In this document: positions 22,359 through 34,100 of the stretch, in pieces | How positions within the stretch are numbered: the stretch's first letter is position 1 | Layout: each line of letters starts with the position of its first letter | NCBI GenBank assembly: GCA_035582835.1 | Contig: JAYKAV010002430.1 | Location: 65,631-129,630 of the forward strand | DNA length: 64,000 bases | Direction of reading: 5' to 3' | DNA from: Phoebastria nigripes | Lineage: Eukaryota; Chordata; Aves; Procellariiformes; Diomedeidae | The notes under the pieces: model-generated | Databases searched by the model: none | Seen by the model: only the letters and a program-made list of their open reading frames with translations | Told to the model about the DNA's origin: nothing | Made by a program: the position numbers and the translations under genes

Positions 22359-22460
22359 AGCCAGTGCCAGAGGGATCCCTTTGCTGGGCGCTGCTCCTGA
22401 CACGGTGAGCTCNGCAGAGCCGGCACGGGACTGAGCTGGAAGCAAGGCACCCCGCTTCGT

Positions 22461-22466
22461 AGTAAA
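22461..22466 (+). terminator. Candidate variant poly(A) signal (AGTAAA) of CTRL
   Basis: AGTAAA lies 103 bases after the CTRL stop codon and is followed by a GT-rich stretch (GTGTCAGCATTTGCTTGTG). I see no AATAAA near the stop. A short 3'UTR fits a pancreatic enzyme mRNA. Confidence 0.55.
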
Positions 22467-23220
22467 GTGTCAGCATTTGCTTGTGCCAAGCGCTGCCTCT
22501 GGCTCCTTTCCTTGTGCGATGCAGACCGGTGTAGAAGGCGCATGGGGGAAGCCTGGGGCACCCCATGCTCCTCTCCTGAACCCCAGCACCTCCCAGAGCT
22601 GGAGCTCGGTGCCCAGCTGGGACCCACTGGGGAGGTGCGAAGGCAGGACACGATGCGCAGAGGGGGAGCAGGGCTGGCTGCGGCTCGAGGGCTGCTCAGG
22701 GGGTCTTCAAGCACACGGATCTACACCCTGGCACCAGCCCAGAGTCCACCGCAGCGTTGAGGGTGGGTGAAGTTACCTGTGATGGTCCTTCCACTGACCC
22801 AGGTGCAAGGTTTCCAGCACCAGCCGGTCCCACCAGGGAAAGGACTGTGGAGCTGCAGCTCACCAGGCTCAGCACCAGCAAGCGCTTCTCGGCTTGCGAT
22901 GGAGGGTGTGTGCTTGTGGGTGCATGGGATCTTAAAAGGTCCCTGCCTGCAATTTAAACTTGCGTAACAAGCCTGGGAACACAGAGCTGAAAGAGAGAAA
23001 TGCCAATGGCAGCTCCAGCTCTTTGGGAAGGTGGAAGGGGTCAGCTGGAGAACAGTACGCTGCTTCACATGTGCAGATTTGCCAGGTAACAGAGTGGGAA
23101 ACTCAAGGCCATCCCTTGAGGAAAATCTGAAGCTGAAAACAAAATTCAAGGCCAGGTGACAGGTTTTCAGAAGAAAGCAGTGTTTTCACCCAAACAGGTT
23201 CCTGAGACAATGGCAGGTGC

Positions 23221-23242
23221 AAAAAAAAAAAAAAAAAAAAAA
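23221..23242. repeat. A22 homopolymer
   Basis: Uninterrupted run of 22 A. A second run of 19 A lies at 23562-23580. I could not link either to a retrotransposed gene copy. Confidence 0.95.
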
Positions 23243-26200
23243 GTCTTGTGTTCACACATGGTCAATGAATTAAAACCTGGCTCCTGGCAGCTCCAAATAG
23301 AGCTGGTCACGAGGACACTGTGGAAAGGAGCACGATCAGACCATCCCTACATGAAGCATGGGTTTTTTTTTCTTTACCAGTGATGTGAATGCGATATAAA
23401 ACCTTTGCTGCGTGAATCACAGCCCCCAAAATGTTGTAATTGCTCTCATATCAAGCAGTCGCAAAGAAAGCATGACACTACACAGAGACATACTCATGGG
23501 AAGGGTTATAGATCATGAGTGGAAGGTAAAGACAAAAAGGTCGGCCCATATGCTTGAGTTTAAAAAAAAAAAAAAAAAAAGCTGCTCAAGTACAGCCCAG
23601 GGCTGATAAGTTTTAGCTTGGCTGGATAAAATTTAGCTTCATTTAGTGGTCTGCTCTGCAGGGAGCAAGAGCAAGTGGAGCAAACCGACATGGGGGAACA
23701 GGGGCTTGCAGAGAAACCCGTGAAGCTGCTGGCTTGGGCTCCTTGGCCTTGGAAAGCCTCACCTGGGACATAGGGGAAAAGGGCACGAGGGCTGAGCTCC
23801 TTGCAAATCAGCCCTACGGGCAGCGGTAGCAGCTGCACTAGGTACACCCTGGTCCCACCGGTCTGCCATGACATTTAGAGTGTGCTTTCACTCGGTGGTA
23901 TCTGAAATAAAACCCATCACATGAAAGCAGCACACTCTTTTTTGGCTTTAGTTAGGTCCTAAATGACCTTAAAGACAGTTGAACATCAGAGATGCGGGGA
24001 TGGGCCATAAGGGCAGAAGAAACTGGTGTGTGTTCAGGTCACTGTCATCCATACCACTGCTGGGACGGGGTTCCCTTGCCCCTGAAAAGTCACCTCACTT
24101 CCAGGAGAAGGTGGTTTGAAAGGAGTGTGCATTTTTCACTTGATATTACAGGTTTTCCTGTTGGTCCATAAAAGCTGCTCAGAGTGAAACCGGAGAGGTG
24201 ATGAGTTGCTGTGGGCAAACCAGGGTACTTCTCTGGCCCTGTTTGCCACCTTGCAGTCAAAGAAAAGTGAACAAAATGTCCCAAAGTGCCTGTTCAGCCT
24301 CCAAACCCTGCCTTCCAGCAAGTGCTTGAGAGCCCAGCTCACTTGGAGCATCCCTGCGGACATCCCAGCCCCGCACAAGGTCTCCCTCAGGCAGCTCCTG
24401 GCCTGGTGCCTGCGTTAAAGAAACCAGCAAACTCTTTTACAGGCACTTTGGTACCTTCTTGCTGTGCTCCAAGAACATATTAGAGGGGTGAGCAGCTCCT
24501 GGCTTTTGATGCGTTTACTGACCATGGTTCACAGCCCGGAAAGCAGCAGTCAGCCCACGCGCCATCCATGAGCCAGAAGTAACGACAGCAGAGCGACGGG
24601 GTACACAGAATACATTTACATGTTTAGCAGACAGAGTACACAAAATAAATAATTCTGTACACTCTAATCGTAATGTTACAGACTAATTACAATGGTTTGG
24701 ACCTCATCCTACAAGACAGTCCTTAGTGTAAAGACAGGACTTAACAGGCAAGTCACAGACTGGATGCTTCTCAAAACAGCCCTGTTGGGAGACTAATGGG
24801 ACGCGACCAGAGTTACTTCCAAACCGTTCCAACCCAGCACCGGAAATTTGGCGACCAAAAATAACAGCGAGTGCCGGAAGACCTCTGGTCCCGAGAGCTT
24901 CACGGGAGGCGTCTTCCCGTAGTGAAAGGCAACAGGAAAACTCAGGGCATCTGGGTGTGCTCGCAGGAGCTGCTCATTTCTAACGCACCTCGTTGGGGCC
25001 GTGGATCTCCTCCACATTCAGCAGACAAACACAGTGCAACGTTATTTGCAACAGCAGCAAGTAGCTCGTCCGTCACACACGAGGGATCTACAGTATTACG
25101 GTGCAGGGGAGAACAGCGGGAGAAGGAAAAAAATGTCATCAGGCAGGCAGCAGCCTGTTGTGTCCCGTGATCCCTCCACCACAGGAACACCGAGAGTGGA
25201 AGGTACCAAGCTCCATGATGCCGTTACCACCGCACATCCCTGCAGCTTCACATTTTTTTTTTTGGCAAATTTACTGCTCAGTNAGGCACAGCTGACATGC
25301 AAGCACCTGCCTCCGCAGCACCCAAGAACTGCGTTCTTAACCCAGGCTGAAAGAGGAGACCGAGCGGTCAGAAAAAGCACCAAAAACCTCCCAAGAGTGG
25401 TGTAGGCAACTTGGGGCTGGGTATCCGGCAGCGAGTGGTATAGGCACTTTGTGATATTTTCCAGGACGAAGCCGAGCTGGTGAGAGGCCAGGACACAACC
25501 ACCCTCCCTGTAAATCCAAGGGCTCACACAGCTGCCAGAGAACAGTTTGCAACTCCTCCAGAGGGTGTGATCCCTTCCAAAAGCCAATCTCTGCNTTGCT
25601 TTGCATCATTTAGAAAACTAAATTAAGTCAAACAATTGTGATTTTAATTTACCCCACCTCAAACCCTCCAAATCTTTAGTATTGCCACTTAAAATAAGAC
25701 TATGGCCCCACGCAGCCTAATAAGAGGCCTGTAACAGCCACGCGCTAGTTATCCTAGGCTGTACAAGATCATCTTGAGCTCAGCCTGCACTGCAGGGTCC
25801 TCAAAGGGAGCCTTCTCCCACCTGCAAGGCACCATACAGATGCTTCTACCTTGCTCCAGGACTCACCACAGCTCCTGCAGAGCCAAATCCAGACTTGCTG
25901 CCCAGTAGCTGAGTTAACCAGGATTCCCATTCCAGTTTGTGCATTACATAAAAGTTGACTGTATTAGTACTTCAGCCAAACACCCCGGTAGAAAACAGGA
26001 CTGAGAAACAGGGCAGGGTATAAGAAAGAATGTGAATTACCAGAGCAGAAAATACCTGACCTAAAAGAAGAAAATATCCNAAATCCAAAGAAGTTAAGAG
26101 TTTGAGGGTTTATCATTTCCAAAACAAATACGTAGNGCAGGCCCTACGCTGCAGCTGGTTTCCACATCACCACTGAAGCCAGCAGGTCAGAGCCCTTTTG

Positions 26201-28514
26201 TCTGGGCTTACTCTCATCACAAGGCTATAAAGCTGTCCCTCACGTACGGTTGTACGTTTCCAAGAACAAGGCAGTCCAGGAACTGGCAGGAGCATCTGGA
26301 TGCTATCACAATCTCAGTGTTAAACAGCACAGACTTCTTCTGGATTGAAGGAAGGGGGGTTTCTACCGCCACTGGGTTGGCATGTTGGTTTTTAGAAGCT
26401 TGAGAAGGGTGAGAAGTAAATTAAACATGGACAAGGAATTGCTGTTTTAGCAAAATGCATAGAAAAATACATTACGTACTCAAAAATCTGGATGCAAGTT
26501 TGTAGACCACCTAACGTTATTTCTGGAAGACCTTTTCTCATTCATTTCCAATAACCCTCCAAAAAAAAAAAAATCAAGGAATCAACAGGCCACATTCTTT
26601 GAAGCCGTAATTCTCTCCCGAAAGAGAGCAGCCAAACCCCCAGGACAAAACAATGGGATTGTTTTACACAGTACTGCTAAGTTCCAAAAGACAAACAACC
26701 ATAATTCCCTTTACTCCTTAAAACTGCATTTCCCCGAAACAGAATATGCTGGGAAGCACACCCTGAGCTGCTCCATCGTGTTTCATGTTGGGAGAAAGTC
26801 CCAAACCTACTGCTTCCAGCCTCAGCACCTTTAGTCTTTGCTTTCTCCTAGAGTCCCCTAAGATGCCTCCCCAAGGCAGGGTGCTGGTGAGCATCTCCTT
26901 TAGACGCTGGGGGGCTGACCGCACACNTCTTTTCCCCAGCATTGAGCATCCCTTCCAGCGGGTGCACATGGACTCATGCTCATCCCTGTGTGGGCTGAAA
27001 TGCTGTGCTTTGGGATCAGTATAGGAGAAAACGGTGCCATGCTGAGAAGGTTGCTGAACATCTAGGACTGCAGGTGTGGTCCAGGACCATCACTCAGCAC
27101 ACCAAACCCAGATTCCTCTTTGTAAAGAGCATCTCACCCCGCAACAGCGGGAACGTAACCAGAAGAGAGCTGTACTTGGACAAGGACACACTACAATTTG
27201 CCACTAGGTGTCATTCCAGCTTCATTTTCATTGTATGAACAGAAGTCCGGAAAACAAAAGCACTCGTTTACAGCGATTTGCGCCCCAGCCAATATAAAGA
27301 CTGCAACTCAGCAATGGTCTGGAACACGCATTCGTTACCTGCGTTCTCCCGGCTAATTCAGTACCAGAGGAAGTCTTCCAAAAAACCCTGCGAGCCAAAT
27401 TAAGAACCACCATTAAGAGCCAAAGAAAGAGATTTAAAAATTAAACGAAAGAAAAGACATTTCAGAGAGATTTTAGCTTCTAAAATCCCCAAACAAGGCG
27501 CTCCTGAAAAGTGTAAACTCCTGAGACTTGAGATAAACTGAGAGCTGAGATGCTCCTGTGGAATATATACAAAGACAGATGATCAAGATAATTCACAGAG
27601 AAGAGCTTCTTAGAGGACAGATTGAAGGCACCTGAACTACTCCTCAAAATTACAGCACTTTGCCTGTCCTCCCTGCCAGACCCAGCTGGAAAGTGCCACA
27701 ATTGCAAGGACAAAAGCACCCGAGGAATGGTTCTTGAGCTGGACCTTGCAATGCAGCATTTGGACCATCGCAGTCTTCCGGACAGAGTGAAAACAGAAAG
27801 ATCACCGAGGGCTCCAAGGGACACTTGGATGGAGCTCTGCAACTCTTCCCTCTGCCCACACATGTTATTGTCTGGGTTCCTGCAAATACTGAATATAGAA
27901 AAAGAAGAGGGATTGAGCCAAGAGTGTTATAATCAAATGATGGAAGGAAAGCTCATAAAGATTTTCCCCATGTTTACATTGATTTTTCCATGCAAACAAG
28001 AAAACATTGCATTTGTAAAGAGAATTAGAGTTNTTCTTCTAGAAAAGCCAAAGCACCTTATGGGATGGACTTGGTCCTCTTTGGTGCAATTCCCTAACAG
28101 CGGGATGCCTGAGGACCACGTCTCCATACCACAAAGAGGCAGGCTGCAGCTATCCAGTATTGCTCATGTATGTGGAAGATCCTCCCTTCTGCCAATTCAC
28201 CTCCCTGGTCATAGAGTATCACCACAGAAAACTGACACTGTCAGGAACCTATATAGCAACATCTCGCTTCCCAAAACATATTCCACCCCAAACGCCACGA
28301 ATGACATTGCTTTGAACTTTTCCTGGTGAAAAACCAATGGCTGAAAAAAGCAATAAAGCAAAAATTGTCACAGATGAGAAGATTCTTGTTCTGCATTGTG
28401 AAGGTGGAGAAACAAGCTTGGTCAGACCAGAGCTCAACGTCCTGACCTTCATTTATCCCTCACAAGGGAAAGCATGAAGGAACAGCGTGGGTAGACATCT
28501 GCACAACATCTGTG

Positions 28515-28625
28515 CATTTTGATGGTCTAGTGGTTAAAGAAAAGGGTCTCAGGTTCTAGAGGTCTTGGCTCAGTTCATCAGTTTGACCTCCTTGCATAGG
28601 CAAAATACCTATTTTAAGGATAAAC
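28515..28625 (+). mobile_element. Decayed tRNA-derived SINE (MIR/CORE-SINE-like)
   Basis: GGTCTAGTGGTTAAAG resembles the A box of a tRNA-derived SINE head. It is followed by a degraded GTTCTAG...CTTGGCTCAG region and a TTTGACCTCCTTGCATAGGC stretch that resembles the MIR core (GTGACCTTGGGCAAG). The similarity is recognisable but weak, so family assignment is tentative. Confidence 0.5.
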
Positions 28626-30689
28626 ATGCAAGATAATCTGGGGAGGGCCATGAAAGCACCCAGGAGGGAAAAGGGATCACAGTGCCTGGGTGTGATGCTC
28701 CAAACACGCAGAAGACTCTTATGAGTCTCTTATGAGAAGCCCTCTGAGAGGAGCATCCTGCCGTCTCTTAACGTACAGGGGAAGAACAATTTTCCAGTTG
28801 ATACTTGTCTTACGAGTGGTTGCTGCTTCTGAAGAGCTGTTTGCAGAAATATGAGGGGCACTGAACTGTTTATGAAGCAAAATGCGGCAAGCTGCCTGTT
28901 TTGCCAGAAATCACGTCTACTTTATAGTTCATGATAACAAACCAGGGAAGACTACGTGAAAAGGTAACAGAAGCAGAAGAAACATTTTTTTTTGCAGTCC
29001 ACAGAGCTGAAAAAAAAAAATTTTTGGTAATTCTGCGGTATCCATTAACGCTGATGGAAGAAAGACTGCATGTGATATGGTAGAATGGCCACTCAGAGAA
29101 AGGGCAGACTGCAAAGGATTCAGAGTTTTCAAAATAATATGCAAAACCATGCAAAGGATTTAGAATTCACCCCTGCTACACATACCGGCTGTCCTCAGGT
29201 TTCCTCGGGTGTATTCCCCACCCCATGCTTGGGCACATCAAGCTGTGCTCACAGTGGTTATGGCCCATCCCAGCTTTGGGGAGGGAAGCACATCCCTAGA
29301 AATTCCCTTTTTTTCCCTTAGCACAGAAAACTCAGTCTTCTCCCACTGAAGCTGCGCTGCTTTGCTGTTTGCTGACCAAGAGGGGCTGCGGCCAGCAGTC
29401 AGAGCTCCCTGGAGATGCAACCGACTGCTTAAAATCTTGCTGACACTAAAACACAGCAGCACAGACATCAATCCTAGGCAGAAAGGCTGTGCTCGCCAGC
29501 CCCTCGAGCTTGCACAACCTGCATCTCCAGCCCAGAGCTAAGCAAACACTTCCCAAGTGCACAGGATGAAGCAAACCATATGGCTTCATATGAAAAGTTT
29601 TAAAACCCAGCATTCTCCTTCACTGCAGATCTTGTCTCTGCTATCACAAGAGGCCGAATCCACCCTGAGACTGTGCCATCAGACCCGCTTTGCCGCTCTA
29701 ACTAGTTGGGAAGACACCTCAGCAGGCTTGCACAAAGCTCAGCTCTACGGCCACCACCTCCCCCGAGAGGTCCTTCACAAGAGGCCCCCACATCACCCAT
29801 CCAGCACAAGGAAACCTGTGAAAGGCAGGTCTTTCCTGTTGAATTTAAGTCACACCTAACAGCTCTAAGGTGTTTGTGCAACATCTCCAGGGCATTATCA
29901 CTGCTGACACTCCAGGATTGGACCTCCACTACTCAAGCCCCTACCCTGATGGCTCTGGAGCCATTTGTGGCCATCCTGACAGCTCCCACCACCACTTCAC
30001 CATCCCAGAGCGGGGACAGCAAGACTGGGGCAGAACAGGCATGCAAAGCAGGGGAGCCCCATAAAATCTGCAGACAGGGAGCAATACCTGGAACCACCGA
30101 AGTTTTGGTGAAATGATGCAGTCTGTAACGCTAGTCTGAAGGGTGCAAGACGTGTAACAGGTCACTCACATGACAGGGCCACATCACAGCAAGAACAACA
30201 AACCCTGCATGGTAGGCACCGGTCTTGCTGCAAACAGTGGAAGGATAATTCAAGGGGGGCAGCAAGGAACCCCCCAAAAACCTGCCTTGCCAAAGACATC
30301 TCTCTGCGTACCATGAAGTTCCTGCAGGATGATGATCCTCTTCCCACCCCTCCATCAGGAGCGCCCACGCAGTCCAGATCAAAGGAACCGGACTATAGCT
30401 CTGAGCTCGCAGCACTTCAGCCTGGTTGCCAATTTGCACGGCAGCTCTCTCACAACTTGAGTAAACCCTTGACGTCATCAGGTGGATGGCAGCCCTTGGG
30501 GGAAACCTCGCAGCTTCCCAGCCGTCATGGAAAACCGCTGTCTGGCATCTCCTTGGCACAGTATTGGGACGAGGAGCTGGTGGGCAGCACGCCGGTGAGT
30601 CAGAGCTATCCTACTTCTAACTGCATGTGACTCATACCAGCTTCACTGCAAAGGCACCACCGAGTCTGACTAAACCAGCTCAAAATTTG

Positions 30690-30780
30690 TGTATATATAA
30701 TTTTAAAATACATATACACACCCACACATGTACGTGCACACACAGTCATGCATGTACATACACATAAAGTGATTTCTTCT
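30690..30780. repeat. CA/TA-rich alternating tract
   Basis: A mixed CA, TA and CATGTAC-type simple sequence downstream of PSKH1, with repeated CATGTA and CACACA words. Confidence 0.7.
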
Positions 30781-31051
30781 TTTTTCATATGCAAGCGAGA
30801 GAAATTTAACGCTCTGGAATTAATAAATAACTATGAACAACCAAGCTCCTGGGCTACAGAAAGAGCTCTTCTCCCCACGTGGCTCCTTAATTTGTGTATT
30901 ACTTGAGGCTCTGAGCTGTGCTCTGAGCCCACGAGGGCTCCCCCGTTTCCTGTGCGAGACCCCATGGCACAGCTCGCAGGGTATGATGGCCACCACGAGA
31001 TTCCCTTTCCTCCGCACGGGGGGACACCTCCTCATGGGTGGGGGGGACACC

Positions 31052-31074
31052 TGGAGGGAGGGAGGGAGGGAGGA
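31052..31074. repeat. (GGGA)n simple repeat in the PSKH1 3'UTR
   Basis: About five GGGA units lie about 110 bases beyond the PSKH1 stop codon. On the PSKH1 transcript they read as (TCCC)n, a pyrimidine-rich tract. Confidence 0.85.
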
Positions 31075-31177
31075 ACCTGGATGTTCCTCACTGAGTGAGT
31101 GTGCAGCAAAGGGTGCTGCACACCTACACCACAGAGAAGACATCTGGAAAGACGCCTGGCAGGTCCCAGCCCCGTGC

Positions 31178-34100
31178 TCAGCCAGTGTACTGCTGCTGGT
31201 AGCGCAGGTTGAGCTCTCGCAGCTCCCGTTCCCGAACCCGCCGTGACTTGTTGGATTTGGTGGAGCGGCTGGAGCGGGTGGACTGTGCGGACTTGGTGCT
31301 CTGGCAGCGGGAAGACGCCCTCTTGAGAAGGTTTTGTGAGATGGAACGGTGCAGGTTCTTCATGGAGGAAGAGGCTGCCATGCTGACCACCCACGGGTGC
31401 TTCAGGGCCTGAAGGGCTGTCATCCTGTCACTGGGGTCCACCGTGAGTAGACGATCGATGAAATCCTTGGCCAGGTTGGACACACTGGGCCAGGGCTGAA
31501 ATACAAAAGAGATGATTAGAATGAAACATCCCAGCACAGCTTCGCTGATTAATTCATTCCTCCCATCCCCAAAAGGTGCTTCGGGGCATCCTGCTTCTTC
31601 CATTCTCTCTTTCATCCTCAAATCACCCAAGTTGTAACCAACAGTATTTGCCCAAGGAGAATGACACACAATTACTTCAAGACACCGTTAAGGGGAGAGG
31701 CTGAATTAGTGGGAAATGTCTATACGTACATAGGTGCAGCATGGATCCCTCCAACAGCTGGGCCCAGACACAGCCTGCCCAGTAGCTGACCCTGGATCCC
31801 AGTCTTCCCAGCTGCTGGCACCTAGGCACAGCAAGCCCCAAGGCTGCAGACCCCACTCCAGTTGTGGCACAGACCCCCTCGCTCACACCCTGAGGGCCCC
31901 TTGCACACGCAGTCTGTTCGGCAGCTGGCCCTGGATCTTCGCTCCTCCCAGGTGCCTCACCCCTACACACGCGTGAGCACACACACAAGTGGTCTCAGTC
32001 AACCCCCAGACTCAGCTGTCTCTCCAGCAGCTGGCTGGGACTTCCCTGGTCCCTCTGGTCCTGCACTTGCTCCAGTTGCTGCACCACAGACAGACACGGG
32101 CTCCCAGACCTACGTCCCGCTCCAGGTGCTGGCCCTGAGGCCTCCCAACTCATCTTCTCAGGTCGTCTTCCAAAACCATACAGCTATTACAAAGAGAACA
32201 GTAACCGTATCCCACTGAAGACCCTCCTCAGTCCAAGTGCTTTGTACCCAATGAAGCCATTACTGCTTGAACGCGAGCCATATTGCTCACAGAGGACAGG
32301 TCCTGACACCAGACCCCTTGTTCTCTTCTGACCCTTCATCTTAAGGTGCACATCTAGCGAGCAAGCACTGACCTCTGCATCAATCCTGAAACCAAGACTA
32401 GGGAGATTTTTCTGCCATGGTACTCGGNCTCACTCCCACGTGGAAATCTAGGAGATGTTGCTACTGGTCAGCCCTGGAACAGCCAACTCAGCCCGGCTGG
32501 AAACAATCCCATAAAACGTTCTAAATATATATAAATGTTAGATAGAAGGAATTTTCAGGAATGCTTACCAAGGAAACAGGAAGGAAATTTTTGACAAAAT
32601 ACTGGTTTTAAAGAAACAAACCCAAAATAATTAATTACTCCTATAATAAATTCCTCCTATATCCCCCCAATACACAGAAGTATAGCCGTAACAACTGACA
32701 AGACAAACACCTACAGCCACGCATGCTGGAATTGTCATTTCTGACAAAACACCGTATTCGCACTAACGTGAGAAGTGAGAACATTTCCTTGAGCAGGAGG
32801 TTAAGGTAGGGCTGTGGACAAAGCTAGGAAGAAAACCTTGGCAAAATCCACTGTAGGAGTGGAGTGGAGGAGGCAGTATGGCTAGCATAAAAAAAAACAA
32901 CTGTACAACTGTTGAATGGACCCGGGCCAGAGCAGGTTTCTGCAATCACTGGGTGTTGTGTGGGTCTCACTCCTCCTGAAACCACCAATACCAAATTTTT
33001 CAAGTACATGGAAACCACATCCCAAGCAGTATTAAAAAAAGCCTGAGCAGATTCATGCAATGAAGTAAAGATTTTTATACAATTATTAAGGTCATGTACA
33101 AACACATACGTGTAACTGAGTGGAAACAGCATGTCTGGTTAAAAAAGAAAAAGACTGCTATTCTGTGTCTTTCATTCCTCTCTTCGTTTGGTGAGGAAGA
33201 AAAGAACCCAGCTATTTTAAAATTTGGGGTCCACCAACCGTACAGTCAGATATAATGCCCTTTTCTTGTGCAAAAGGTCTAAAAAAGGTATGTCCTGATT
33301 TTTTTGAGGTCTGCAATTTATCGCTACTGAAAGCAATTTTCTCTTTCAAGACTCAAAGGCATCGGTGAGAGAACTAATCCACGGGAGGATTTTGTAATGA
33401 AAGGCAGGANGGTCTGAGAATTACAGCACTGCTCCCAGCCCCACACCACGGACAGTCAGTGGCGTGGCCAGGAAAGATGAATTCAAGCTCTAGCTAAGGA
33501 ACTGGCTCCTTAGATGGTCAGGGTACAGAAAGTCTTATTTTACAAGCGATGACTAAAACAGTCTGGCTTACTCAGCTTAGCTAAAGTGGGATATATGATC
33601 ACTGTCAATAATTATGCAAGAGAAGGGAGTGAAAACAGTATGAACTACTCGATATAAAGAAAATACTGATACATGAATAAAAAACTATAAGTGTTCCTGA
33701 ACGTATTCAGGATAGAAATGGAAATACTTAGAGCCAGAGTGCTCAGGAAGGAAGCACAGCCTTCTCCTGTGGATCCGACACCACTTCTGTGCTTTGAAAC
33801 CATGTCCAAAATGCACTCCCCTCCACGCGTCAAGAACAAGATCAGTTAACAAAATTTTCTTCAAATTCAAGCTTTTCTGTCTACTGTTTTCAAATATAAT
33901 TAGTTTGTCACGACCTGCCTTAAATCACTTTTTCTTAGCTGATGAAACACATCTTGACAATCAATGGTAAGAAAAAAACAGGCGCTTGTTAGAATAGAAT
34001 AGGGACAATCTTTGATCAGAGACTCATCAAAGTGTTCATTTATAAAGAGGATAAATAAAATAGCAAAAAACCTTTTCAAATGTAGCAAAAACCACAATAA

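Larger units (their letters stand above)
22467..31177. other. Convergent intergenic region or PSKH1 3'UTR
   Basis: CTRL (plus) and PSKH1 (minus) converge here, and no known gene is recognised. The PSKH1 3'UTR must occupy the right part, but by eye I found no AATAAA on the minus strand. The nearest alternatives are ATTAAA at 25643-25648 and weaker variants. A minus-strand AU-rich element nonamer (TTATTTATT) is at 24644-24652. Poly(A) tracts lie at 23221-23242 and 23562-23580. A SINE-like relic lies at about 28515-28625, and open frames are discussed under findings. A palindromic CRE (TGACGTCA) is at 30470-30477. Confidence 0.6.
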
